Shown piece by piece: positions 1 to 7,761 of a DNA stretch of 34,573 nucleotides; the first letter of the stretch is position 1, and every line of letters begins with the position of its first letter. Location: the NCBI GenBank assembly GCA_041655055.1, contig JBBAGE010000006.1, positions 1-34,573 of the forward strand, written 5' to 3'. The notes under the pieces are model-generated. The model saw only the letters and a list, made by a program, of their open reading frames with translations. It did not search any database and was not told the origin of the DNA. This DNA comes from JBBAGE01 sp041655055 (GTDB lineage: Bacteria > Pseudomonadota > Alphaproteobacteria > Rhodobacterales > Rhodobacteraceae). The position numbers and the translations under genes are program-made.

Positions 1-162
1 GCTTTGGGCATCGGGATCATGGGGTGCGAGCAGCGGCGCCAAGATCGCAGCCAGCCCAAGTGCCGCGGCAAGGATCATGGCAAACCGTTCGGACATTCCG
101 GCGTCGCGCCAAAAGGCGGGTGTCATGGGCCGGGCGGGGGCGATATGGGGGATATCTGACAT
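1..162 (-). CDS. Dpp/Opp-type ABC transporter permease (DppC-like), partial
   Basis: Only the first 54 codons are in the window; the gene runs off the left edge. The start at 162 lies 12 bases after the stop of the upstream permease gene, so the two are co-transcribed. The visible part has a short polar cytoplasmic leader, then a hydrophobic segment (about residues 27-46) ending in LAPHDP. That layout, with first membrane helix followed by a PHDP-type turn, is typical of the DppC/OppC permease family of peptide and nickel importers. Family membership is inferred from this N-terminus and from the DppB-type partner. The substrate cannot be told. The ATPases and binding protein of this system probably lie beyond the window edge. 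Confidence 0.75.
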   Translation of the reverse strand, partial: MSDIPHIAPARPMTPAFWRDAGMSERFAMILAAALGLAAILAPLLAPHDPDAQS

Positions 163-174
163 GGGGGCACTTCC

Positions 175-1107
175 TTACGCGGATTTCAGGGTGCTGCGCA
201 GGCGCGGATCGGCCCAGCCATAGGCCAGATCGACAAGGGTATTGATCACGATCACCCCGAAGGACACCGTGAGCACCCCGAATTGCAAAACCGGGTAATC
301 GCGCCGGATGGCGGCATTCACCAGCAATTCGCCGATACCTGGCCAGGCAAAGACGGTTTCCACCACCACAGAGCCTGCGGCGATCGTCGTGGCGATCTGC
401 AATCCCATCACCGACAGGATCGTCAGCGATGCATTGCCCAGACCGTGGCGCAAGATCACGACATGTTCGGCCAGCCCCTTGGCGCGTGCGGTGCGCAGAT
501 AATCCTGCCCCAGCACATCGAGCATGGCATTGCGGGTAAACCGCGTGACCGAGCCCACCATCAGCCCCGACATTACCAAAATGGGCAGCACGTAATGTTT
601 CGCGGTGCTGTTGCCGACGATGGGAAACCAGTTCAGCCAATTGGCAAAGATCAGGATCAGGAAAACCGCCAGCACGAAATTGGGCACCGCATAGCCCAAA
701 AAGGCCACCGTCATCGCCGCCGTGCCCGCAGGCTTGCCCCGCCAAAGTGCAGCGACAATCCCCAGCGGAATTGCGATTACGGCGGTAAACAGGACCGATC
801 CCAGCAAAAGCTGCGCGCTGGGCCAGATACGTTCCGCAACCATCGCGGCCACCGGGCGGCGTTCCAGAAAGGACAGGCCGAATTCGCCCTGAAAGATGCC
901 GCGCAGATAGGCCAGATATTGCACCCAGATCGGCTCATCCAGCCGAAAATAGCGGATCATCAAGTCGCGCTCGGCCTGACCCAGACCTTCGGCCATGATA
1001 TAATCGATGGGGTTGCCGCTCAGCCGGGTGGCAAAGAACACCAGCGTTGCGATCGCAAGAAATGTCAGCGCCATGCGCAACAGGCGGTTGACGATGAAGC
1101 GCAGCAT
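175..1107 (-). CDS. Dpp/Opp-type ABC transporter permease (DppB-like)
   Basis: This 310-residue inner-membrane protein is full length for the DppB/OppB family. It opens with MLRFIVNRLLRM and the first helix. Other family marks are the GNPIDY turn near residue 31, a long periplasmic stretch, the cytoplasmic ATPase-contact loop near LRTARAKGL (about residue 208), and the C-terminal AWPGIGELLVNA / DYPVLQF block followed by DLAYGWADPRLR. It would pair with the DppC-like protein downstream. The start at 1107 overlaps the stop of the HAD gene in a TGATG arrangement, which suggests translational coupling. The frame stays open well upstream, but that part is antisense-like in composition and overlaps the HAD gene, so it is not coding. 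Substrate unknown; the HAD partner and LysR neighbour hint at a small phosphorylated or amino compound. Confidence 0.88.
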   Translation of the reverse strand: MLRFIVNRLLRMALTFLAIATLVFFATRLSGNPIDYIMAEGLGQAERDLMIRYFRLDEPIWVQYLAYLRGIFQGEFGLSFLERRPVAAMVAERIWPSAQLLLGSVLFTAVIAIPLGIVAALWRGKPAGTAAMTVAFLGYAVPNFVLAVFLILIFANWLNWFPIVGNSTAKHYVLPILVMSGLMVGSVTRFTRNAMLDVLGQDYLRTARAKGLAEHVVILRHGLGNASLTILSVMGLQIATTIAAGSVVVETVFAWPGIGELLVNAAIRRDYPVLQFGVLTVSFGVIVINTLVDLAYGWADPRLRSTLKSA

Positions 1108-1898
1108 CAGATCTTCTCCTTGTCTGGCGTGCCGGGCCGGCGCAGCAGCACGAAAGGCACGCCGGCCGCGCGTGCGGCCATGCCATCTGTCGCATCCGTA
1201 TCGCCGAGAAACACGGCCTGACCGGCGACAATGCCGCTTTGGCGCAGCGCGCGCCGGATCATGACATCCGATGGTTTGCCATCCGAATGGGCGCGCAGCC
1301 CCGGCAGCCCGGCCTGCAGCGCGGCATAAAGCGCGCCAGTTTCGGGGACGGGCGTGCCATCGGCGGCGGGGTGAATGGGATCGGGATTGGCCAGGATCAC
1401 CTGCGTGCCGCCATGGGCAAGCCGCATCAGCCGCTCCAGATCGCGCAGGCTGAAATCCGGGTCGCGCGCCAGCAGGGCGATGGGGGCCGCGCGCGCGCCG
1501 CGATGCGGGCGCAGGCCCAGATCCCGTGCCAGCTCCACCAGTGGCGGCGCGGCCCAAAGCGCAACCTCGGCCCCCGGCCAGCGCCGCGCCAGATCGCGCA
1601 GCGCATATTCGCCGGCCAGCAAAATCCGCTCTGGCGCGATATTCAGCCCAACGCCGCGCAGCCGATCGTGCAGGCTCAGGGCGGTATCGGCCGAATTGTT
1701 TGACACGACCCAAAGCCGCGCGCCCGCGCGTTCGACCAGTTCCGGCACATCGGGCAAGACCGTCGCCCCCGAAATCAGGCAGCCATCGAGATCCGACAGG
1801 ATCAACGGCGCGCCCGCCTGCGGGCTGGCCAGAAATTGCGCCATGCTGCAAGGCAGGGCGGGGGCAAGGGGATAGACGAGTTCGGCGCTGATATTCAT
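1107..1898 (-). CDS. HAD-superfamily phosphatase, NagD/phosphoglycolate-phosphatase-like
   Basis: This 263-residue cytoplasmic protein has all four HAD motifs: motif I DLDGCL (Asp nucleophile and general acid) near residue 37, motif II with SNNSAD near 65, motif III Lys in DGKPSD near 206, and motif IV GDTDATD near 233. The spacing between motifs II and III fits a C2-type cap as in NagD and p-nitrophenylphosphatases, so it should dephosphorylate a small phosphate monoester. It is the first visible gene of an operon with two Dpp-type permeases and overlaps the next gene by one base. I start at ATG 1898; a GTG at 1910 in the same frame is an alternative and neither has a strong ribosome site. 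A phosphatase leading a Dpp-type importer operon suggests the imported or metabolised compound is phosphorylated, which is inference. Confidence 0.82.
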   Translation of the reverse strand: MNISAELVYPLAPALPCSMAQFLASPQAGAPLILSDLDGCLISGATVLPDVPELVERAGARLWVVSNNSADTALSLHDRLRGVGLNIAPERILLAGEYALRDLARRWPGAEVALWAAPPLVELARDLGLRPHRGARAAPIALLARDPDFSLRDLERLMRLAHGGTQVILANPDPIHPAADGTPVPETGALYAALQAGLPGLRAHSDGKPSDVMIRRALRQSGIVAGQAVFLGDTDATDGMAARAAGVPFVLLRRPGTPDKEKI

Positions 1899-2003
1899 CG
1901 ATTCGGTCACAATTTGCTGTTGACCGTGGTTTAGACGCGCAATGTGACATGGCTGTTACGAATGAAAGCTAGCCTTTGGAAAACGGATAGATCAGGTTTC
2001 AAT

Positions 2004-2888
2004 ATGTCGGATATTCCCTCGCCCGCCTGCCTGCGCGCAATCGCCGCACTGGCCGAAGAAGGCTCGTTTTCCGCCGCGGCGCGGCGTCTGGGCCTGTCGC
2101 ATACTGCCGTTGCCCAGCAGATTCGCGGGTTCGAGGCGCGGCACGGTTTTTCACTGTTTGAACGCGAAAAGGGCCGAATGCGCCCGACGCCCTTTTGCGC
2201 GGAACTGGCCGAGTTGGGCGAACGGTTTCACGAAACCGAGGCCGAGCTTGCCCGGCTGATCGCGCGCAAAAGCCCGGCCGGGCTTGTGCAATTGCGCATC
2301 GGTCTGGGCAATGCGATGCCCGGAATGGCGATCATCGGGCGGGTGCTGGCCAATCACCCGTCCGTTTCGGTGACGGTCGAAAGCGGGTCGCATCAATCGG
2401 TGCTCAAGGCGGTTTTGCGCCACGAAGTCGATGTCGGTATCCTGCCCGATATCCCGCCCGATCCGCGCTTTCGCCGCCAGACGGTGTTGTATCAGGATGT
2501 GGTGATGATCGTCGCCGAATCCCATCCGCTGGCGGATCGTGACCGGGTGTCGCTAGAGGATCTGATGGCGCATGCGCTGATCTTTCGTTCGCGCGGATCG
2601 TCAACCCAGCGCGCGCTGGACCGCGCCTTTGCCCGTGCAGGCTTGGCGCCGGTGCCGCGTCTGGTGGCCGATACGCGCGATGCGGTCTATGAGGCCGTGA
2701 GCCTTGGCATCGGCGCCGGTTTCATGTGGAGCCAGGGCACCCACCGCCAGGAACAGGTCCGCCGCATCCCGCTTGCGGCCGAGGGGCTCGCGGCCCAAGA
2801 GGTGGTCTTTGCGCTGGCCAATGAGCGCAACCCGCTGGCCGATCTGGTATTTCTTGCGGCCCAAGGCGATGGCGCAAGCGCGGGTTAG
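2004..2888 (+). CDS. LysR-family transcriptional regulator
   Basis: The 294-residue protein has an N-terminal winged helix-turn-helix (residues 5-65, core SFSAAARRLGLSHTAVAQQIRGFE, split here as SFSAAARRLG then LSHTAVAQQI), followed by a two-lobed effector domain from about residue 90, with DVGILP and LGIGAGFM as typical sugar-binding-like strands. The frame opens at 1944, but I place the start at ATG 2004. It has AGG about seven bases upstream, and MSDIPSPACLRAI fits the usual distance to the helix-turn-helix. The gene diverges from the HAD/permease operon across about 105 bases, the usual layout for a LysR protein regulating its neighbour in response to the transported or metabolised compound. 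The 3' end overlaps the convergent LLM gene by four bases. The effector is unknown. Confidence 0.88.
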   Translation: MSDIPSPACLRAIAALAEEGSFSAAARRLGLSHTAVAQQIRGFEARHGFSLFEREKGRMRPTPFCAELAELGERFHETEAELARLIARKSPAGLVQLRIGLGNAMPGMAIIGRVLANHPSVSVTVESGSHQSVLKAVLRHEVDVGILPDIPPDPRFRRQTVLYQDVVMIVAESHPLADRDRVSLEDLMAHALIFRSRGSSTQRALDRAFARAGLAPVPRLVADTRDAVYEAVSLGIGAGFMWSQGTHRQEQVRRIPLAAEGLAAQEVVFALANERNPLADLVFLAAQGDGASAG

Positions 2889-3925
2889 GCCCGCGCGCCC
2901 AGCTCGGCATCCACCAATGGCTTGACCCGGGTGCCCAGCAGTTCAATCGAGCGCAACAGCTCGCGCTGCGGCAGGTGGCCGATATCCATCTGAAAGAATT
3001 GGCGCATATGGCCCATCTTGCGCTGGAAATTGACGATCCGTTCGGCAATGTCTTCGGGGGCGCCGACGAACAGGGCGCCTTCGCCGCTGGCCTGTGGTTC
3101 AAACTGATCCCAGCCGGGGGCGCGGAAACCGCGTAGTTTGCCGATTTCGGACATGCCCTGATGCCAGTGGCGAAACCAGAACCGCCGCGCCTGATCCGCA
3201 TTTTCGGAAATATAGCCCAATGTGCCCACCGAAACGCGCACATCCGCGCCCGGCAATGCCGCCTCGGCGGCGGCGCGGCGGTAAAGATCGGCCAGCGGCG
3301 CGAAACGCGCGGCCTCGCCGCCGATGATGCCATAGGATATCGGCAGGCCCATCACCGCCGCGCGCACCGAGGATTGCGGATTGCCGCCGGTCGCAAGCCA
3401 GATCGGCAACGCGCCCCCATCGGGGCGGGGGACGATCTCGGCATCGTGCAGGGCGGGGCGGAATTTACCCTGCCATGTGATCCGCTCGGACGCGTTGATC
3501 TGCAACAAAAGGTCAAGCTTTTCGGCATAGAGTTCATCGTAATCATTCAAACTATAGCCAAATAGCGGAAAGGATTCGGTGGACGAGCCGCGCCCCGCCG
3601 TGATTTCCGCCCGCCCGTTCGACAGCGCATCCAGCGTGGCAAATTGCTGATAAACCCGCACCGGATCATCGGTGCTGATCACGGTGACGGCGCTGCCCAG
3701 CCGGATATGTTTCGTGACGGATGCCGCCGCACCCAGCACGACCGCCGCCGCCGATGCTGGCATGTCATAGGTGTGATGTTCGCCGATGCCAAAGAAATCG
3801 AGCCCGACTTCGTCCGACAGTCTGATGGCCTCAAGCAGGTTGCGCTGCGCCTGTGCGGTGCTGCCGCGTTTTCCCGTCGCGGGATCAATGGGCAGATCGC
3901 CAAAGCTGTAAACCCCGAGTTCCAT
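2885..3925 (-). CDS. LLM-class flavin-dependent oxidoreductase
   Basis: This 346-residue protein belongs to the luciferase-like monooxygenase fold (TIM barrel binding FMN or F420). Visible marks are EHHTYD near residue 50, the IRLGSAVTVIS strand, RAEITAGRGSS near 108 and the PIWLATGGNPQS strand near 175. Length and layout match the widespread uncharacterised group related to PDB 2I7G, which usually carries the label luciferase-like oxidoreductase. The substrate is not predictable. I choose ATG 3925 because GGAG stands eight bases before it; the ATG at 3931 would leave only two bases. It appears monocistronic, converges on the LysR gene, and has an inverted repeat CCCATA-N10-TATGGG just upstream (3959-3980). 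Confidence 0.87.
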   Translation of the reverse strand: MELGVYSFGDLPIDPATGKRGSTAQAQRNLLEAIRLSDEVGLDFFGIGEHHTYDMPASAAAVVLGAAASVTKHIRLGSAVTVISTDDPVRVYQQFATLDALSNGRAEITAGRGSSTESFPLFGYSLNDYDELYAEKLDLLLQINASERITWQGKFRPALHDAEIVPRPDGGALPIWLATGGNPQSSVRAAVMGLPISYGIIGGEAARFAPLADLYRRAAAEAALPGADVRVSVGTLGYISENADQARRFWFRHWHQGMSEIGKLRGFRAPGWDQFEPQASGEGALFVGAPEDIAERIVNFQRKMGHMRQFFQMDIGHLPQRELLRSIELLGTRVKPLVDAELGARA

Positions 3926-3958
3926 GGTCATGTCTCCGTCATTTGCCCGCTATCGCGG

Positions 3959-3980
3959 CCCATAATCCCATATCTATGGG
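3959..3980. promoter_or_regulatory. Inverted repeat upstream of the LLM oxidoreductase gene
   Basis: CCCATA and TATGGG arms are separated by ten bases, 34 bases before the chosen start of the LLM gene and inside its likely promoter. It may be an operator or a transcript-start structure. No regulator is assigned. The rest of 3932-4224 holds no convincing gene; only a GC-rich hairpin is seen at its far end. Confidence 0.3.
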
Positions 3981-4194
3981 CGGGGCAGGGGTGCACAAGG
4001 CGGCACGATGCGCGCCCCTTGTTTCCCCGGTGTAACCGCCCGCGGCAGATCGGGTGATGCCCGGGGCTGGATGAGTCGTTCATGAAAATCCCGCATGTGG
4101 CGCGCGTGCCGGCGCAGGTGGTCTGCCTTGCCGTGCAATATCGCCGCTGGGGCAATACGGGCAAACTGCCCCGAATGGATCGGGCGGCGGGCAG

Positions 4195-4220
4195 CCCCGG
4201 CGACGGTCGCCGCCGGGGGC
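4195..4220 (-). terminator. GC-rich hairpin after the redox operon
   Basis: CCCCGGCGA pairs imperfectly with TCGCCGCCGGGG just past the stop codon of the hydrolase-fold gene at 4225. There is no U-run, so if it ends transcription it does so weakly or with other factors. The call is based on position and base pairing only. Confidence 0.35.
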
Positions 4221-4224
4221 CGGT

Positions 4225-4824
4225 TCAGCCCTGCGAGGCGGGCGCGGGCAGGATTTCTGCCAGTTTGGCGGCAAGCGCGGGGGCAGCGATCTGTTCCACC
4301 ACGGCGCCGCGGGTGCGCACGGCTGCGGCCACCTCGGTGCTGGCGCCCAGCACGAATACGGGCAGCCCGTCAACCCGCCCCGGCCCAAGCGGCAGACGAT
4401 CGAGGTTGCGGGGCAGCGGCACATTGTCGAGCACCAGCGCCGCGCATTTTTCCGGCCAGATCAGCGCGATCAGCAAGGCCATCACGCCGCCTTCGCCCTG
4501 GCCAGACAGCCCTGCGGTGCCGGCGGGGTGGCGCGCGGCGGCGTGCAGGAATTCGGCCTCTAGCTGCGACAGGCCATCGGCCAGGGTCGCGGGTTCGGGC
4601 ATATCCACGGGGCCGACATACCAGTAATAGCCCATGGGAACGCCCATGCCGCCATCGGTTTGGGTGCGCAATGCCCGGATCGCGCGGCGGTGCACATGAT
4701 CGCCCAGCATCGCACCAACCGCGCGGGCATCCTCAAGCCCGCCATAGCGGTCATGCAGCACCAGAAACCACGGCGCACCGGGCGTGCCGTCATCGGCGGT
4801 GTATAGAACGCTGTCCCCGCTCAT
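4225..4824 (-). CDS. Alpha/beta-hydrolase-fold protein (carboxylesterase/dienelactone-hydrolase-like), probable pseudoenzyme
   Basis: The 199-residue protein has no signal peptide. It shows the family pattern of a first strand PWFLVLHDRYGG (oxyanion-hole region, residues 18-29) and a nucleophile-elbow region at 105-117 reading GLSGQGEGGVMAL. Family members read roughly G-F-S-Q-G-G-A-M-A-L here, so the Ser position aligns best with Gly110; Ser107 could serve only if there is an insertion. There is no His anywhere after residue 99, so the usual C-terminal catalytic His is missing, and the last third (PVFVLGAST...) lacks the Asp-Gly-His pattern. I therefore expect no classical hydrolase activity. 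Its start overlaps the cytochrome stop by four bases (ATGA), so it is translationally coupled to the redox pair, and a binding or assembly role is possible. Confidence 0.75.
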   Translation of the reverse strand: MSGDSVLYTADDGTPGAPWFLVLHDRYGGLEDARAVGAMLGDHVHRRAIRALRTQTDGGMGVPMGYYWYVGPVDMPEPATLADGLSQLEAEFLHAAARHPAGTAGLSGQGEGGVMALLIALIWPEKCAALVLDNVPLPRNLDRLPLGPGRVDGLPVFVLGASTEVAAAVRTRGAVVEQIAAPALAAKLAEILPAPASQG

Positions 4825-5210
4825 CCTGCCTCGCAGGTGGTAATCCAGCCTTCGATCAGTGCGCGTTCGGCTTCGGCCAGCGTAGCGCCCGGGGGCATTT
4901 CGGTGCCAGCGGCGCCTACTTCGTCGTGGCGGTTATTGATCTTGAGCCAGAGCAGGCTTTCATCCGGCAGGCCGGGCGCAATGCGCAGCACCTCGGGGAC
5001 GGAGGCGCTGGGGGCACCCACCAGCATATCAAACGCCGAGGCGCGTTGCAGCGACAGCCCGCCGCCGGGTGCGGCATCCTGATGGCAGGCGACGCAATTG
5101 GCATTGAAGATCGGCTGGACTTCGGCCAACCTGGCGCGGCAATCGGCAATCCCCATGGCCGGAACAAGTGCCGTCACCAAACCAATGGCGGCATAACGGA
5201 TCGATTTCAT
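4821..5210 (-). CDS. Small periplasmic c-type cytochrome
   Basis: The 129-residue protein has a cleavable signal peptide (MKSIRYAAIGLVTALVPAMG, cut near AD) and one haem-attachment motif CVACH at about residues 39-43 (IFNANCVACHQDAAPGGG). The EMPPG sequence near 108 supplies the likely axial Met. Two extra Cys (one near residue 24, one in the tail TTCEAG) could form a disulfide. The fold resembles the short mono-haem domains seen in planctomycete-type cytochromes. Lying between a Tat-exported flavoprotein and the hydrolase-fold gene, it is the obvious periplasmic electron partner of the flavoprotein. That pairing is inferred from the operon. The longer upstream frame is not needed, because the ATG at 5210 gives a perfect signal peptide. 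Confidence 0.85.
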   Translation of the reverse strand: MKSIRYAAIGLVTALVPAMGIADCRARLAEVQPIFNANCVACHQDAAPGGGLSLQRASAFDMLVGAPSASVPEVLRIAPGLPDESLLWLKINNRHDEVGAAGTEMPPGATLAEAERALIEGWITTCEAG

Positions 5211-5234
5211 CTGTATTCCCTTTGAATGTTTCCA

Positions 5235-5253
5235 GGGCCGCTCTGAGCGGCCC
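5235..5253 (-). other. Stem-loop between flavoprotein and cytochrome genes
   Basis: GGGCCGCT-CTG-AGCGGCCC is a perfect eight-pair stem in the 62-base gap. No U-run follows, so it is more likely an RNA processing or stability element, or a partial terminator, than an end of transcription. It would let the cytochrome and flavoprotein be made in different amounts. Confidence 0.5.
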
Positions 5254-5272
5254 CGGTCGCTATGCCCGTGGC

Positions 5273-6982
5273 CTATGCCTGTGCGGCTGCGTGTTCCCCG
5301 GCCAGATAGCCAAAGGTCACGCCCAGCCCCAACGTGCCGCCGCCGCCCAGATAGGATTTCCCCGAAGGCGAGGCGGTGCAATTCCCCGCTGCATAAAGCC
5401 CCGGGATCGGCTGGTCATGCACATCCAGCACCTGTCCATTGACGTCAAACGCCGGCCCGCCCTTGGTATCGAGCGCCCCCGCCCCAAGCAGGACCGCATA
5501 ATAGGGGCCAGTGTCCGAAATTGGCGCCAAATAGGGTTGCGGCAAGCCACGATCCAAGGGGATCGGGTGGAAATGGCGTTCGATCGGCGGCTCGCCCCGG
5601 TGGAAATCCAGATCCTTGCCGGTTTCGGCAAAGCCGTTGTAGCGGGCGATCGTTTCGCGCAAATTGGCGACGAAATTCTCATCCACCGAATAGTCGCCGA
5701 TCTGTTCGGCAAAGCTCGCGAATTTGGCATCAATGCCGCGCGCCAGATCTTCGAGCGTTTCGCCGACGATCACATGGCCGGGGATATTGGCATCCGGCCC
5801 GGGGATCAACTGGCCGCCGAATTCGCGCGCCTTTTCGTCAAAGATCATGATCTGGTAAAGGTTGGGATAATTGCCCATGAACGCGTCATAAACCTGATGC
5901 GAACGGGTGCGCTCGGGATAGACGGATTTTTCATTGGCGGTGCGATGACCAAAGCGGTTGACCATGATCATGCTGTCACCGCCAAGAAAGAACACCCCGC
6001 CCGGGACCGAGGAAAATTGCAGCACCTCATCCAGCACGACCTGCTGGTTCCAGGCCTCGTTCATATTGCCGAGTTTGACGCCGATTTCGGCGCTCATCAG
6101 CACCAGGTCGCCGGTATTCGACGGCACGGCGCAGCCGCCCATGATCGGCGTGCGCTGGAAATTGGCGCGCATTTCGGGGTTATGGGTAAAACCGCCCGAG
6201 CCAAAAATCACCCCTTTGCGGGCGCGAAACGATTCAATCCCATTCGGCATATCGGCATGGACGCCCACCACCCGACCGTCGCCGTCGCGCACGATCTTGA
6301 CCACGCGATGTTCCTCGCGGATATCGCCGCCATTGGCGCGGACATAGGCCGACATCCAGCGGATCATGTCACCGCCGGCACCGCGGCCCAAATCGGCATT
6401 ATGGGTGTGGGTCTGACGGCCACGGATGCCGCCGTTTTCGGGGATCTGGCCGTGATAATCGGGGGCGGGCGCGCCCTCCCACGAGGTTTTCATATAGGAA
6501 GGCAGCGCGCCGGTATTATCCATATGTTCGACGATCCGCGCGGCATTGTCGTAAAAGGTTTCAAGCAGGCGGAAGTTATGTTCGAACAGGCCATAGGTCG
6601 GGTGATTGGCCTTGTAGAGTTCGGGGAATGACACCCGCGCGCAATAGCGCAGGAATGTATCGCGATCATCCGAAATACCGGCGGCGCGCATATGGTGGCT
6701 GTTGGGAATCCAGTAGCCGCCGCCCGATTTCGCCGTGGTGCCGCCGATGACCGGGGCCTATTCCAGCACGATGACCGAGGCGCCGTTATCCACCGCGCCG
6801 ATCGCGCCCGCAAGCCCGGCCCCGCCGGAGCCGACGACGATCACATCGGTCTCATGCGTCCAGCTTGCTTCTTGCGCATTGGCAATCGTGACGGTTCCCA
6901 GCGCGGTCCCGGCAATCCCGAGCCCGGCCGCGCTCATAAACGCGCGCCGCGACACGCGCGAGCGATTTTCCTGCGAATTCAT
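5273..6982 (-). pseudogene. Tat-exported FAD-dependent fumarate-reductase/ketosteroid-dehydrogenase-like flavoprotein, interrupted by an in-frame amber codon
   Basis: The reading frame runs 6982 to 5273 with no frameshift but one internal TAG at 6760-6758, codon 75. Upstream are a Tat signal (SRRAFM at residues 11-16, hydrophobic core, ANAQEA cleavage site) and the dinucleotide-binding strand DVIVVGSGGAGLAG ending VIVLE. Downstream the protein resumes at once with APVIGGTTAKSGGGYW. Family members have Lys at the stop position (LEKAP...), so one A-to-T change in AAG explains it. The rest, about 494 residues, looks intact: FAD-domain strands, GVIFGSGGFTHNPEM, IPGLYAAGNC and the C-terminal YLGGGGTLGLG flavin-binding turn. 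An intact protein would reduce or dehydrogenate an unsaturated substrate in the periplasm, exchanging electrons with the cytochrome next door. It may be a recent inactivation, a sequencing error or suppressible. Confidence 0.85.
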
Positions 6983-7021
6983 TTTGATCTTTCTCCCTCG
7001 TTACATACACTCAATATGATC

Positions 7022-7054
7022 TGAATACCTGGATTCGAATCAAGCCTGTATTCA
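7022..7054. promoter_or_regulatory. Nested palindromes in the flavoprotein/MarR divergent promoter region
   Basis: The perfect ten-base palindrome GATTCGAATC (7032-7041) sits inside outer arms TGAATAC (7022-7028) and GTATTCA (7048-7054). The stretch is AT-rich compared with its surroundings and lies between the flavoprotein start (6982) and the MarR gene (7155). MarR-family dimers bind such dyads and usually regulate their own gene and the divergent one, so this is a good operator candidate. Binding is inferred. Confidence 0.55.
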
Positions 7055-7154
7055 TGCATACAAATATTTCTAACCCTGCGGCCACGCGCCGCGCGGGGCG
7101 GGGGTTGCGTCCTGCGGCATCGGCGCTTAGCGGTGGGTTTTGCAATCCGGCGCG

Positions 7155-7652
7155 ATGGACGATGATGTGAGCGATCCGAAAACCCTAGATGAATACAGGC
7201 GGTTGTCGGATGAATTTCCCGCATCCCGGCAGAGTGAAATTCTGTATTCCATGCATGAAATTTCGCGTCTGACGACATTGTGGTTCGATCAGGCGATGGT
7301 GGCGCATGCACAATGGTGGGCGATGATGCATATCGCCCGCAATGAGGGGCTGTCGCAAAGCGATCTGGCCCGGGTGATGCGGATGGGCCGGGCGGCGGCG
7401 GGCAAGCTGCTTGACCGGCTGGAATCCCATGGCTGGATTGAGCGGCGCCCCGACCCCAAGGATCAGCGCCTGCGCCGCGTCTATCTGCGCGAAGGGGCGC
7501 TGGAATGGATGATCCCGGCACATAAAGCGGGCTTGCAGCAGTTTCAGGCGTTCATGGACGCGATCCCCGACGATATCCAGGACGCGATGCTGGCTGGCCT
7601 GCGCGCGATCAAGGCGAATGCACTGGCGAGCATCCCCGGCGAAGCCGACTGA
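7155..7652 (+). CDS. MarR-family transcriptional regulator
   Basis: This 165-residue winged-helix protein has a dimerisation helix (about residues 20-50), then LSQSDLARVMRMGRAAAGKLLDRLESHGWIERR (recognition helix and wing, about 70-105; the core motif is SDLARVMRMG), then RRPDPKDQRLRRVYL, the classic MarR wing with the DxRxR pattern, and a C-terminal helix pair. I start at ATG 7155; a TTG five codons earlier is possible. It faces the flavoprotein operon and probably represses it, releasing on binding an aromatic or phenolic ligand as many MarR proteins do. The ligand is not determinable. No clear Shine-Dalgarno is present, so the mRNA may be near leaderless. Confidence 0.87.
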   Translation: MDDDVSDPKTLDEYRRLSDEFPASRQSEILYSMHEISRLTTLWFDQAMVAHAQWWAMMHIARNEGLSQSDLARVMRMGRAAAGKLLDRLESHGWIERRPDPKDQRLRRVYLREGALEWMIPAHKAGLQQFQAFMDAIPDDIQDAMLAGLRAIKANALASIPGEAD

Positions 7653-7761
7653 CCAAGCCCCCGGGGCTGCCCCAACGGCGCAAGTCTGATATCTGCCCGG
7701 TGGCCCTGCGGGCCTGATCTGGCGCCGCCGTGCCGATCGCGCCCGCGCGGTGGTCAGGGGG

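Noticed and set aside
3932..4224. A small gene between the LLM and hydrolase genes (for example minus strand 3928-4164)
   Set aside because: No ribosome site or family resemblance, and Cys/Arg-rich content typical of noncoding frames.
5168..6631. A 487-codon open frame on the plus strand opposite the flavoprotein
   Set aside because: The flavoprotein motifs are on the minus strand; the opposite frame is rich in His/Arg/Ala as expected of a shadow.
6758..6760. TAG decoded as pyrrolysine
   Set aside because: Nothing here suggests the pyl system, and relatives have Lys at this site; a point change is simpler.
7653..7761. Terminator between MarR and dppF-like genes from the AGCCCCCGGGGCT palindrome
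   Set aside because: The palindrome has no loop and no T-run, so it is not a convincing terminator.
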